From a virus: DNA of 55,182 nucleotides. Position 1 is the first letter of the stretch. Each line of letters begins with the position of its first letter. Made by a program: the position numbers and the translations under genes. The DNA is taken from positions 1 to 55,182 of the IMG/VR virus record IMGVR_UViG_3300027972_000014; one strand, given 5' to 3'. The notes beneath the pieces are model-generated. The model did no database searches and was not told the origin of the DNA. It saw only the letters and a list, made by a program, of their open reading frames with translations. Below, piece by piece: positions 48,207-55,115 of this stretch.

Positions 48207-49484
48207 TTAGTTATCTGACTGCTTTTGCGAGGCGAATCCGCCAATTTGCCGGAGGTAGTCTATAATCGCCTGCTTATTATCGGCCAGGTAGCGATTATAC
48301 AATGATCCATTAAGTGTTAATTTGGACTGATACTCAATAGTCGCCCGGCCAAAACCCCGGTGAACCTTGCCACCAAGATAACCAAACTGCTGCATCATTT
48401 CTAATCCCTTAGCCAGCGCAGATATTTCTACGTCGGTGATGTGTAGGTCAACGTCAATACCGCCCTCTAGCACTGCCCCCTCTATAAGACATTCATAATT
48501 GGCAATCATTGACTTGTTAGCCATATCGCCATTGCCAGTTTCTTTAGCTTGCAACTTGCTGATTTTATTCTCAAGGTCATCACGATTGACGATGTATCGC
48601 CAGTCCATTAACATTTCCACTGATTCATCGCCATTCCCCCATTCGACGCATTGCGGGCGTAGATCGTTGATGTACACACGACCCTCAAGCGGGCTTTTGC
48701 CCACACCACCCAACAACGAAAAATAAGGAATCATATTTCGCAATTGGATCGCCCCGTTTACTTTTATTGCCCCGGCTACGTTGCCAGTTAAGGCTGCCTC
48801 GAATAATTTAGGGATCGCTCCATCGGCCATAATGCCGCCAGATGTCAGTAAGTGCAAAAACCAAGGCGCAAATAACCGCTCTCGGCTTTTAGTATCGTAA
48901 CCAAGCGCGGTGACAAAATGCTTTGCAAACAGGTCACGCATCTGTCCCGCCCAGGCGTTGGCTGAATAGTACGGTAATTCTTGGCCGCCTCGCACGCTAC
49001 CACGGCGAAACAAAGTATTGTTACCGGCCTTTTTGTCATCGCCGTGAGTAAAAGCGTTTTCTAGCGTGGCTATAATGCCAATATCAAACGGGCGACGGCG
49101 GTGCATTTGCACATTTTTAACTATTCGTGGTTCGTAAGCCGCGCAAAAGTCGGTAATCATTTTTGGCCTATTGTCCATGCTGGCCGTCGCCATTGATATG
49201 GAAATTGACGGTTGCTCTCGGAGCCAAATATAACACGAATCGGCATCTTCTGCAGCAGCTGCGCTCATAAGCCCCTGCGTTGTAGTACCGCGTAGTACGG
49301 GACTTCCCAATAGCTCGCCAAACCGATTAATAGTAGATAGTAACTTACCGGACGTGCAAGCAACACGAAGCCTCCCGGCAAAGAAATCATATTTGCCGGT
49401 TGAGCCACTTTTTACAGATGCGTTATTCATAATCTCGCCCAATGCGGCGAGGGTCTTTCCAACGGTATCGGTCGTAAGTTTCAT
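48207..49484 (-). CDS. csf2: Csf2-like Cas7 backbone subunit of a type IV CRISPR effector
   Basis: The 425-aa RAMP protein contains LFRRGSVRGGQELPYYSANAWAGQMRD (given in parts: RRGSVRGG at 160-167, PYYSANAWAGQMRDL at 171-185), the hallmark Cas7/Csf2 segment, and the C-terminal GGKVHRGFGRATIEY loop near 371-385. It is longer than the usual 340-350 residues; the extra is in the N-terminal third. Cas7 copies coat the crRNA. AAAGGAC lies five bases before the ATG. It follows the HTH gene by two bases. Confidence 0.8.
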   Translation of the reverse strand: MKLTTDTVGKTLAALGEIMNNASVKSGSTGKYDFFAGRLRVACTSGKLLSTINRFGELLGSPVLRGTTTQGLMSAAAAEDADSCYIWLREQPSISISMATASMDNRPKMITDFCAAYEPRIVKNVQMHRRRPFDIGIIATLENAFTHGDDKKAGNNTLFRRGSVRGGQELPYYSANAWAGQMRDLFAKHFVTALGYDTKSRERLFAPWFLHLLTSGGIMADGAIPKLFEAALTGNVAGAIKVNGAIQLRNMIPYFSLLGGVGKSPLEGRVYINDLRPQCVEWGNGDESVEMLMDWRYIVNRDDLENKISKLQAKETGNGDMANKSMIANYECLIEGAVLEGGIDVDLHITDVEISALAKGLEMMQQFGYLGGKVHRGFGRATIEYQSKLTLNGSLYNRYLADNKQAIIDYLRQIGGFASQKQSDN

Positions 49485-49486
49485 TT

Positions 49487-49858
49487 TTAGTCCTTTCTAA
49501 AATCCATATCGTTGTAATTTTCCCAGGGATGGCGTTTGCCCCCCCCTCTATATTTTTTTCTTGCTTCGTTCATTATGGGCACTTTCTTGAGCGCAGCCTT
49601 GTGAGCCGCATCTGTTTTATGTTTAACCTCAACAATCTCCGGCGGCGTCCACCGGTTGACGGTCATAATATGCACACCCAACTTATTAGCTACCTGTTCT
49701 ACGGTCAACCCTTCGCCGATGCGTAAATATTGAATCACGTCTGATGGATGGCGGCCAGGGAGTATATCCGCACATGCCCTCACCATCTTTGTGTGCCATA
49801 AAAATATTCTGTCTGTGTTGACTTTTCGCAACCTGGTTTTTTGGTTAGTAGATAGCAT
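49487..49858 (-). CDS. Helix-turn-helix protein leading the csf operon
   Basis: The 123-aa basic protein has an HTH of the sigma/resolvase type (LTVEQVANKLGVHIMTVNRW, residues 52-71) and a Lys/Arg-rich C-terminus. It starts the csf block and ends two bases before csf2. It may be a regulator of the operon; a degenerate small subunit (Cas11-like) is less likely because of the clear HTH. Confidence 0.6.
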   Translation of the reverse strand: MLSTNQKTRLRKVNTDRIFLWHTKMVRACADILPGRHPSDVIQYLRIGEGLTVEQVANKLGVHIMTVNRWTPPEIVEVKHKTDAAHKAALKKVPIMNEARKKYRGGGKRHPWENYNDMDFRKD

Positions 49859-49869
49859 TGTCTTAGTAA

Positions 49870-49902
49870 ACCTAACGCCCCCGGTTTCGCCGGCTGGCGC
49901 GT
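49870..49902. other. attC-like half-site before the csf operon
   Basis: On the minus strand GCGCC-AG-CCGG-CGAAA-CCGG-G-GGCGTTAGGT ends in a full GTTRRRY box, just upstream of the HTH gene, as the end of a preceding cassette would. The opposite box is degenerate (TATTACG), so the call is tentative. Confidence 0.35.
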
Positions 49903-49909
49903 AATAAAA

Positions 49910-50155
49910 CTACTTGATTTCTAAACTCATTTTCATTTGCCCGGCTTCCACCAGTCCGGCGCAAACCGTTGTTGGGTGGCTGTTTGCGCTGCGCCAAATT
50001 CCATTGACATATTTATACCCATTTTCTTGCATAATGATAGGGTAGCAATCGTCACAGATGTTACGAAAAGCGTCTTTTTCCCTGGAATTTTTAGCGGGCA
50101 TCATTACCCGCACCGCACTTTCCAGATTAGATTTTTTGCACCTATAACACTTCAT
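49910..50155 (-). CDS. Small zinc-binding protein upstream of the csf operon
   Basis: The start at 50155 has AGGAG upstream. The 81-aa protein has CYRCKKSN at 3-10 and ICDDCYP near 34-40, two CxxC pairs that suggest a zinc ribbon, and an aromatic-hydrophobic end. It probably shares the promoter at 50849-50877 with the csf genes. Function unknown. Confidence 0.6.
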   Translation of the reverse strand: MKCYRCKKSNLESAVRVMMPAKNSREKDAFRNICDDCYPIIMQENGYKYVNGIWRSANSHPTTVCAGLVEAGQMKMSLEIK

Positions 50156-50172
50156 AATATTTTCTCCTGGTG

Positions 50173-50210
50173 ACGTGACGCCCAACGCCGCATTTCAGGG
50201 GCGGTCACGT
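50173..50210. repeat. Hairpin with attC-like end box
   Basis: ACGTGACGCCC at 50173-50183 pairs with GGGGCGGTCACGT at 50198-50210. The minus strand carries GTTGGGC (GTTRRRY) on one side only. It precedes the ribosome-binding site of the gene starting at 50155. Confidence 0.5.
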
Positions 50211-50227
50211 ATACTTTACATTTGCAA

Positions 50228-50362
50228 TTATCTAATTTCCCGCCTGATAATAATACCACATATTCCACAAATTACATCACGTACCAACGCCACAATACCG
50301 CCACGTAATACGGTTTCAAGCCAGGGGGTATATCTATGATTATATTCGGGATGATTACACAT
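50228..50362 (-). CDS. 44-aa cysteine/histidine peptide
   Basis: The frame MCNHPEYNHRYTPWLETVLR with CGICG near the end has GAGG four bases before the ATG and overlaps the stop region of the gene at 50369-50812. The Cys/His content allows a small zinc site. It was too short for routine gene calling; translation is plausible but unproven. Confidence 0.45.
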   Translation of the reverse strand: MCNHPEYNHRYTPWLETVLRGGIVALVRDVICGICGIIIRREIR

Positions 50363-50368
50363 TATTCC

Positions 50369-50812
50369 TCAATTCTCTGGTTGTAACCCGTAGCTGTCAT
50401 CGTCAACCCCGTCGCCAGGTTTGCCGTCAAACGAGATGTCATTACCTATGGCATCAATTGCCTCAACTGCCCTACGTGGATGTCCAAAGTTGGGATATTC
50501 TGCAATCAATTCAGCCACAATTCCCGGCAATTCCGAGGCGTCAATTTCGTGACGTTTAACATCGCGCCTGAATGTAATAGTCATTTTATCCGATGATACA
50601 TTCAGCCAGGCTAATTCAACCACACGGTCATTGTCGAAAGCCGTGTAGGTGTAAGTATCCCACCCGCTAATACTTTGACGAATATCGAAGCCAAGTCGGG
50701 TTATAGCCGGGTCGCCCTGACCGGGGTCGGTTATTTTTCGAAATGCTTTTTGGCTAACATTACCCTTACCGCGTTCTTGCGCTGTTAAAAACCATAACAT
50801 TGATGCGTTCAT
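50369..50812 (-). CDS. Hypothetical 147-aa protein, first of the csf-containing transcript
   Basis: The product (MNASMLWFLTAQERGKGNVS) has a beta-rich middle (DTYTYTAFDNDRVVELAWLN) and an acidic C-terminus. It is the first gene after promoter 50849-50877, and all genes from here to 45537 lie head to tail with small gaps, so they may form one transcript ending in the type IV effector. Confidence 0.6.
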   Translation of the reverse strand: MNASMLWFLTAQERGKGNVSQKAFRKITDPGQGDPAITRLGFDIRQSISGWDTYTYTAFDNDRVVELAWLNVSSDKMTITFRRDVKRHEIDASELPGIVAELIAEYPNFGHPRRAVEAIDAIGNDISFDGKPGDGVDDDSYGLQPEN

Positions 50813-50848
50813 TGTCGTGTCTCCTGTCTAATTCAATCCTATGTGTCT

Positions 50849-50877
50849 ATTATATCGCACTTTATTCCATTTGTCAA
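50849..50877 (-). promoter_or_regulatory. Consensus promoter of the leftward csf-containing operon
   Basis: TTGACA and TATAAT are 17 bp apart on the minus strand; -35 and -10 surroundings match the promoter at 6906-6935. Genes 50812 to 45537 follow without a clear terminator. Confidence 0.8.
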
Positions 50878-50913
50878 TAACTATATTACATAATATACAC
50901 CCAATATTGATTA

Positions 50914-50942
50914 TTGACATTTAGGACAAGTTGGGTTATAAT
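50914..50942 (+). promoter_or_regulatory. Consensus rightward promoter
   Basis: TTGACA and TATAAT are 17 bp apart; it drives the gene starting at 50991. With 50849-50877 it forms a divergent pair 37 bp apart. Confidence 0.8.
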
Positions 50943-50990
50943 GAAGGTATCTATTCAATATATTTATGCCAGTCAAAGAAAGGTTATAAA

Positions 50991-51803
50991 ATGTCTGACC
51001 AAAATTTCTATGAACAAGATTTTGATTTTATTGATGAGACTCAGGCCGAGGCGGTTCTGCCCCCGCTTATCCAGTGGCATCGCGGAGACTTGCAGAACGT
51101 CAACGAGATGCTCAAAGTAGGTTGTTTCCAGTTGCCGGTAGAGCGGTATAGCCTGGACAACCAAGAGCCAGTTGATGTGCTGCACGGCACGGTTGTCATC
51201 CCCTCCTATCTATTCAAGGGATTGCATATTGCTATCCTGGCTTACCGCAAAGATTGGTTTACCGGGCGCGGTAAGGAAAGCCGCCCACAGGTTTCCTTTG
51301 ACCCCAACGCCAAAGCTTGGAGTCGTATCCAAGTATGGGCAATAGTAAAACAACTGGATAATGCCCAATTTATTCTTACTTTTTCCCGCTCGAACGCAAT
51401 GGGGATTGAGGAAACTATCAAGCAATTTCGCAATGTTGTTATTGGCCCGGTTAGCCAAAAAGTCAAGAAAAATTTCCCGCTCTATTCCTTTTGGTGTCCT
51501 ATCGGCCCGGACAAGCCAAAGGAATTTAAGGAACAGGGCACTTATGCCACACCTCCCAAATTATTCTTGACCCCGCCGGTATCAGAAAATAAACTAAAAG
51601 AATTATTCACCGGCAAAGATATAGTCGAAATGGCCGCCGGTATCTATCCTCTCGCCAAAAAATGGTCAAAACAACCATTGGGACAGCGGGAAGAAACAAC
51701 AGTAATCCCCGATGAAACTTTACCTGATACCGGCGATGTGCAACCGCCGCCATTTCTGCCAAATGAAGAAACAATTATAACCGATGAAGAATTTCCTTTT
51801 TAG
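50991..51803 (+). CDS. SSB-like protein with acidic phenylalanine-ended tail
   Basis: The 270-aa protein (start 50991, AAAGG upstream) has a strand-rich core (HGTVVIPSYLFKGLHIAILAYR; AWSRIQVWAIVKQLDNAQFILTF) that could be an OB or similar fold, and a disordered acidic tail ending ITDEEFPF. This tail copies the SSB C-terminal peptide (D-D-D-I-P-F) that recruits replication partners. I infer a single-stranded-DNA-binding or annealing role; the core is not a recognised SSB. Confidence 0.55.
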   Translation: MSDQNFYEQDFDFIDETQAEAVLPPLIQWHRGDLQNVNEMLKVGCFQLPVERYSLDNQEPVDVLHGTVVIPSYLFKGLHIAILAYRKDWFTGRGKESRPQVSFDPNAKAWSRIQVWAIVKQLDNAQFILTFSRSNAMGIEETIKQFRNVVIGPVSQKVKKNFPLYSFWCPIGPDKPKEFKEQGTYATPPKLFLTPPVSENKLKELFTGKDIVEMAAGIYPLAKKWSKQPLGQREETTVIPDETLPDTGDVQPPPFLPNEETIITDEEFPF

Positions 51804-51812
51804 GATAACCCA

Positions 51813-52037
51813 ATGACACCGCAAGAGCTAATTGATGACATCAATACCCAAGTGTCCACACCAACCGCTCGTTTCCGTTGCCCGATGCACTTCTACCGGA
51901 CAATGCGCAAACATTACAACCCGTCCTGGACGTGGCCCAAGCCTGATGCGCCGGCGAGTGAATGGGCGTGGCTCTACGGTTACGGCGTTGAATACGCCAA
52001 ACAAAAGGAGGTGATGCAACAACAAATAGAGGAATAA
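51813..52037 (+). CDS. Hypothetical 74-aa protein after the SSB-like gene
   Basis: The product (MTPQELIDDINTQVSTPTAR) contains SEWAWLYGYGVEYAKQKEVM and many aromatic residues. It follows the SSB-like gene by nine bases and ends before the bidirectional terminator. Function unknown. Confidence 0.55.
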   Translation: MTPQELIDDINTQVSTPTARFRCPMHFYRTMRKHYNPSWTWPKPDAPASEWAWLYGYGVEYAKQKEVMQQQIEE

Positions 52038-52054
52038 CCACAATAGCCTAAAAC

Positions 52055-52095
52055 AAAAAAAGCCGGGTGAGTTTAGACGCTCACCCGGCTTTTTT
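52055..52095. terminator. Bidirectional intrinsic terminator
   Basis: A-run, AGCCGGGTGAG, an 8-base loop, CTCACCCGGCT and T-run: perfect on both strands. It separates the converging genes 51813-52037 and 52114-52305. Confidence 0.92.
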
Positions 52096-52113
52096 ATAAT
52101 TTACTTAGGCTTA

Positions 52114-52305
52114 TTAGTTGTGTTTTGCTATAGCAACGCGCACAGCCTCGACAATAAACCCATTGCGGTTATCAATGTTTGCCGCCAGCCATTCTAGCGC
52201 ATCTGGCGGGAGTTTAAGGGTGATGCTGACGTACTTTTCTGCTGCCGGTTTTGGTGGGCGGCCTCCTGGTGGATTGCGGAGGCCGCCGCGCTTTGATTTT
52301 TCCAT
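52114..52305 (-). CDS. RHH regulator with AT-hook-like N-terminus
   Basis: The 63-aa protein has a basic GGRPPKP AT-hook-like start and an RHH pattern (KYVSITLKLPPDALEWLAANI). It follows 52306-52647 without a gap and may repress that operon through the inverted repeat at 52697-52717. Confidence 0.65.
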   Translation of the reverse strand: MEKSKRGGLRNPPGGRPPKPAAEKYVSITLKLPPDALEWLAANIDNRNGFIVEAVRVAIAKHN

Positions 52306-52647
52306 TTACGCCCCCATACTCACGAGGCCGGAGGCGTAAACATAATCATAAACTGGTTTGTCTGCCCATTCCAGACCTTCGCCAGTAAACTCAACAAACT
52401 TGATAGCCGGGTCAATGTCCAAGCCAGACTGGGTACAGATGATAGTGCTGGCGGTAGTGAAACCAATCACCTTATACATCCGGCCAGACCGGGATACTAA
52501 ACGCATCCCGATATTGACGGTCAGCCATTTAGCCCAACCTTCGGCATCGTAGCCGGTTACTACATCCAGGATGATTGCCGGGCTTAAAGGGGCGGTAAAT
52601 TCCGCGTCCCCGGTGAGGGTGGTAAGGGTTTGAAGTTGAGCGGCCAT
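52306..52647 (-). CDS. Hypothetical 113-aa protein
   Basis: The start at 52647 is chosen for AAAGGAGG upstream. The product (MAAQLQTLTTLTGDAEFTAP) is a compact strand-rich protein with MRLVSRSGRMYKVIGFT; in phages such short beta proteins are often structural or accessory. It has its own consensus promoter. Function unknown. Confidence 0.6.
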   Translation of the reverse strand: MAAQLQTLTTLTGDAEFTAPLSPAIILDVVTGYDAEGWAKWLTVNIGMRLVSRSGRMYKVIGFTTASTIICTQSGLDIDPAIKFVEFTGEGLEWADKPVYDYVYASGLVSMGA

Positions 52648-52696
52648 TTGGCCTCCTTTCGGGCTTTCGCCCTCACCGATTGGGCCGGTGTAACCC

Positions 52697-52752
52697 ATAA
52701 GCTATTGATTAGCTTATAGTTACAGTATATACCATAACCTAAGAATTGTCAA
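52697..52752 (-). promoter_or_regulatory. Consensus promoter with operator-like inverted repeat
   Basis: TTGACA (52747-52752) and TATACT (52724-52729) are 17 bp apart on the minus strand. ATAAGCTA-TTGAT-TAGCTTAT (52697-52717) lies just downstream of the -10 and would block the polymerase if bound. Confidence 0.8.
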
Positions 52753-52783
52753 TAGGTTTTGCCACGAGTTTTTAACGAGTTTT

Positions 52784-53470
52784 TTATTGTAAAGTTGCCA
52801 ATATTTTCAGCACCCCCCACAAACCCCGCTCCGCCTTGCTCAGTTGCCGCGCCAGTTGAGATGTCTCAACCGCCATTTGTTTCAATTCTACTCCCCGCTC
52901 CTGATGCTTAATTTCCAGGTTGTACAATTCTTTGGTGAGGTCATACTTCCTGTCACTACTATTGCCTGGCGGCGGAGGTGGAGTCGTTTTTAACTCTCGG
53001 TAGTTCTCCGCCACATAACTATTAAATGTAGTATAAGTCATATTGCCGTCAAAACACGCTCCTAGTGCCTCTGGTTGCGTCTCAGGTGGTAATTTGGCAA
53101 CTATCCTATGAAACCATAATGACAATTCTGAACGGCGGTTCTCAGAGGGAACATTGCGCTCTACATAAGACCATTGCTCGATTGTTTCAGGCTTGACACT
53201 AAACCCGCTCACTGCTACTGCTTTCTCGTAGGCATTGCCGCCGAATCGCTTCCGGTACTCATTAGCCCACGCCCCAATTTGCCAACGCAACTTATCAAGG
53301 TTCGTTGCCAGTTGCAAAGCACACAAGTCAAAATGCTGTTGTGTCGGCGCGCCGATGATGGTCAACCCGGTATCGGTAAAGGTAAAATATTTGGCTAAAA
53401 TTTCTTCCGGCGTCTGGTCTGCGACAAATGTCACCTTCCCGGCGGTGTAGGTGGTCTTGGTTTCTGTCAT
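52784..53470 (-). CDS. Putative DNA-binding protein with coiled-coil tail
   Basis: The 228-aa protein has a helical core (CALQLATNLDKLRWQIGAWANEYRKRFG; VKPETIEQWSYVERNVPSENR; LSLWFHRIVAKLPPETQPEAL) that resembles the helix-turn-helix domain of ParB-like and phage regulatory proteins. A PPPPPG linker and a coiled coil follow. Dyad motif copy 5 lies in its coding sequence. Binding to that motif is an attractive but untested idea. Confidence 0.5.
   Translation of the reverse strand: MTETKTTYTAGKVTFVADQTPEEILAKYFTFTDTGLTIIGAPTQQHFDLCALQLATNLDKLRWQIGAWANEYRKRFGGNAYEKAVAVSGFSVKPETIEQWSYVERNVPSENRRSELSLWFHRIVAKLPPETQPEALGACFDGNMTYTTFNSYVAENYRELKTTPPPPPGNSSDRKYDLTKELYNLEIKHQERGVELKQMAVETSQLARQLSKAERGLWGVLKILATLQ
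52855..52870. repeat. Dyad motif copy 5
   Basis: GTTGAGATGTCTCAAC inside the gene 52784-53470, read on the minus strand as VETSQ. Confidence 0.8.
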
Positions 53471-53519
53471 AAAAAGAACTCCTTAACTGAGGATAAAAAG
53501 CGAGGTTTAGACTTTCATT

Positions 53520-53861
53520 TTACTCTGTTTTGGCGGAGGTGTCAATGCCTACTACCGCCAGCGCCGCCGCCGCGTCGGTAATAATGTTGTATCGGCAACC
53601 TGCGGCTTGCACTAGCATCATTGTTGCTACTTCGTTTGGCGTTAACATTGCCTCAAGTTGCTCCCTGGAACAATGCCGCCTGTCAACGTTCTTTACCTCG
53701 ACAAAATACACGAAGCCAAGATATAGCAAGAGTAAGTCATAGCCCGCGCTCTTATCTTGTAGCAATACCGTCACGCCGTTTTGCCGTAATCGGCGAACAA
53801 TATCAGCCTCATTTTTGTCGCGTTGTTGGTTGCGAAGGTCAATATGTTTTCTATACATCAT
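53520..53861 (-). CDS. PD-(D/E)XK nuclease (VRR-NUC-like)
   Basis: The 113-aa protein has NEADIVRRLRQNG, SAGYDLLLLYLGFVYFVEVKN (acidic D and ExK catalytic pattern) and LTPNEVATMMLVQAAG, the compact layout of phage VRR-NUC enzymes that cut DNA junctions or recombination intermediates. It overlaps the next gene upstream by 4 bp. Confidence 0.75.
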   Translation of the reverse strand: MMYRKHIDLRNQQRDKNEADIVRRLRQNGVTVLLQDKSAGYDLLLLYLGFVYFVEVKNVDRRHCSREQLEAMLTPNEVATMMLVQAAGCRYNIITDAAAALAVVGIDTSAKTE

Positions 53862-54190
53862 TCCACTCCCGGCAACTCTTGCGCCACCGGTCGCTTATAT
53901 TTCGGCAACCCCGCTGCTACCGCTGCCTGCGCCATAAATAACTTGTCGCTATCTGGAAGCTTTACGCTGTGGCAACGCCAACGGTATTTATCATCGTCAA
54001 CCCAGGGCGGAACAGTCCAGCGTAACACGCCAAACATATCAACATAATAAATGGCGTAAAAATGAACGTTCTTCGCCGCCGTTTCCCGGCTAACCGGTAT
54101 CAGCATTCCCCGGTGACGGTCACAAGTACGACACGTACCGGTTGGACAAAAATAATGCTTGTGAGCGGACGCGCAGTATTTAGTTGTCAT
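53858..54190 (-). CDS. Cys/His-rich hypothetical protein
   Basis: From ATG 54190 the 110-aa product starts MTTKYCASAHKHYFCPTGTC with Cys/His clusters that suggest a zinc site (CRTCDRHRG), then an aromatic middle (YAIYYVDMFGVLRW). No family is recognised. It overlaps both neighbours by 4 bp. Confidence 0.55.
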   Translation of the reverse strand: MTTKYCASAHKHYFCPTGTCRTCDRHRGMLIPVSRETAAKNVHFYAIYYVDMFGVLRWTVPPWVDDDKYRWRCHSVKLPDSDKLFMAQAAVAAGLPKYKRPVAQELPGVE

Positions 54191-54510
54191 TGGTCTGTCC
54201 TCGCTAATTCTATCAATACATCGCCGTGACAATTATCAGATTCTCCGCACCAACAGGCAATAAATTCAGCATCTCTTATCAGGTACAGGTGGTCGAGTAT
54301 CCACCTGCGTTTGTCGGCGCGCCCGTATTCGCCTTTTGATAGCCAATGCTCATATTTCGAGCTAGCATACTCCTTTTTTAGTTCCGGCGTTGCACCCATC
54401 ATATCTCGCCAGTCAAACGGGTTTCCCCACTTGCTTGGTCTACTTACCACCACCGTTCCCGGCGGCAACTTTGAGCCCCTCTTGCGACTGAGTTGGATAC
54501 GTGTTGTCAT
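54187..54510 (-). CDS. DUF4326-family protein
   Basis: The 107-aa protein (start 54510) has RIQLSRKRGSKLPPGTVVVS, PSKWGNPF and ACWCGESDNCHGDVLIELA, the complete DUF4326 pattern; the two cysteines and the histidine may hold a metal. The family is frequent in phages and of unknown function. Confidence 0.8.
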   Translation of the reverse strand: MTTRIQLSRKRGSKLPPGTVVVSRPSKWGNPFDWRDMMGATPELKKEYASSKYEHWLSKGEYGRADKRRWILDHLYLIRDAEFIACWCGESDNCHGDVLIELARTDQ

Positions 54511-54680
54511 TCTGTCACCCACCACCACCACCCAAATAGTGTCATCAGCACCCAACCACGAACACGCCACCAAAACCGCTTCAAATTTGTTAACGGCAAG
54601 TTCTGGTCGTGAGCGCAAATGTCATCACCGCAGCCGGAAGCCCATAAATTAAAACACCATACAGGTTTAGGATTGCTCAT
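54507..54680 (-). CDS. Tryptophan-rich small protein
   Basis: The start at 54680 gives a 57-aa product (MSNPKPVWCFNLWASGCGDD) ending RGWVLMTLFGWWWWVTE. The last 15 residues could be a short membrane segment. Its Shine-Dalgarno is weak. Function unknown. Confidence 0.45.
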   Translation of the reverse strand: MSNPKPVWCFNLWASGCGDDICAHDQNLPLTNLKRFWWRVRGWVLMTLFGWWWWVTE

Positions 54681-54912
54681 AACTGCACCACCATTCTTGA
54701 TATTTGAATTTTTCTTGACCGTTCTTTTCAAACCCCACCGATTCAAAACCTCGGAGTCGAATACCATCAGGGGTAATACTTATGACTTCCACCTTACGCA
54801 GTAGATATGTTTGTAAACTGTAAAAAAAGAACCCGTCACCACTATCAATTGCCAACGCCCCAACGCCAATAGTTTTTGTTTTTGGTAGTAAAATATTCAA
54901 AGTATATTTCAT
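54667..54912 (-). CDS. Hypothetical 81-aa protein
   Basis: The product (MKYTLNILLPKTKTIGVGAL) looks like a small beta protein with an aromatic end. It overlaps its upstream neighbour by 4 bp and the next by 14 bp. No motif is recognised. Confidence 0.55.
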   Translation of the reverse strand: MKYTLNILLPKTKTIGVGALAIDSGDGFFFYSLQTYLLRKVEVISITPDGIRLRGFESVGFEKNGQEKFKYQEWWCSYEQS

Positions 54913-55115
54913 TCCGTAATCTCCTCAATAAACGGCCCGTTTGCCCACTCTACAAAATGCAAAAACCGGTCGCAGTGTATCAATGCTTCTTTTGCAATTT
55001 CCGCCTCGGTCGCCGTATCCTCTACGGTAACAGCTTCGTGGATAAACACATTATCCGGGGGCAGGCCGAAATACTGATCAACTATCCAACCTGCAACACG
55101 TTTATTAACTAACAT
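54909..55115 (-). CDS. Hypothetical 68-aa protein
   Basis: The product (MLVNKRVAGWIVDQYFGLPP) is acidic and helical, ending NGPFIEEITE. AGGAGATAATA precedes the start. It follows the helicase gene on the circular map. Its 5' end is repeated at 1-81. Confidence 0.6.
   Translation of the reverse strand: MLVNKRVAGWIVDQYFGLPPDNVFIHEAVTVEDTATEAEIAKEALIHCDRFLHFVEWANGPFIEEITE

Noticed and set aside
49487-49858. The HTH gene as a Cas11-like small subunit
   Set aside because: It has a clear helix-turn-helix and a basic tail; Cas11 proteins are plain helical bundles.
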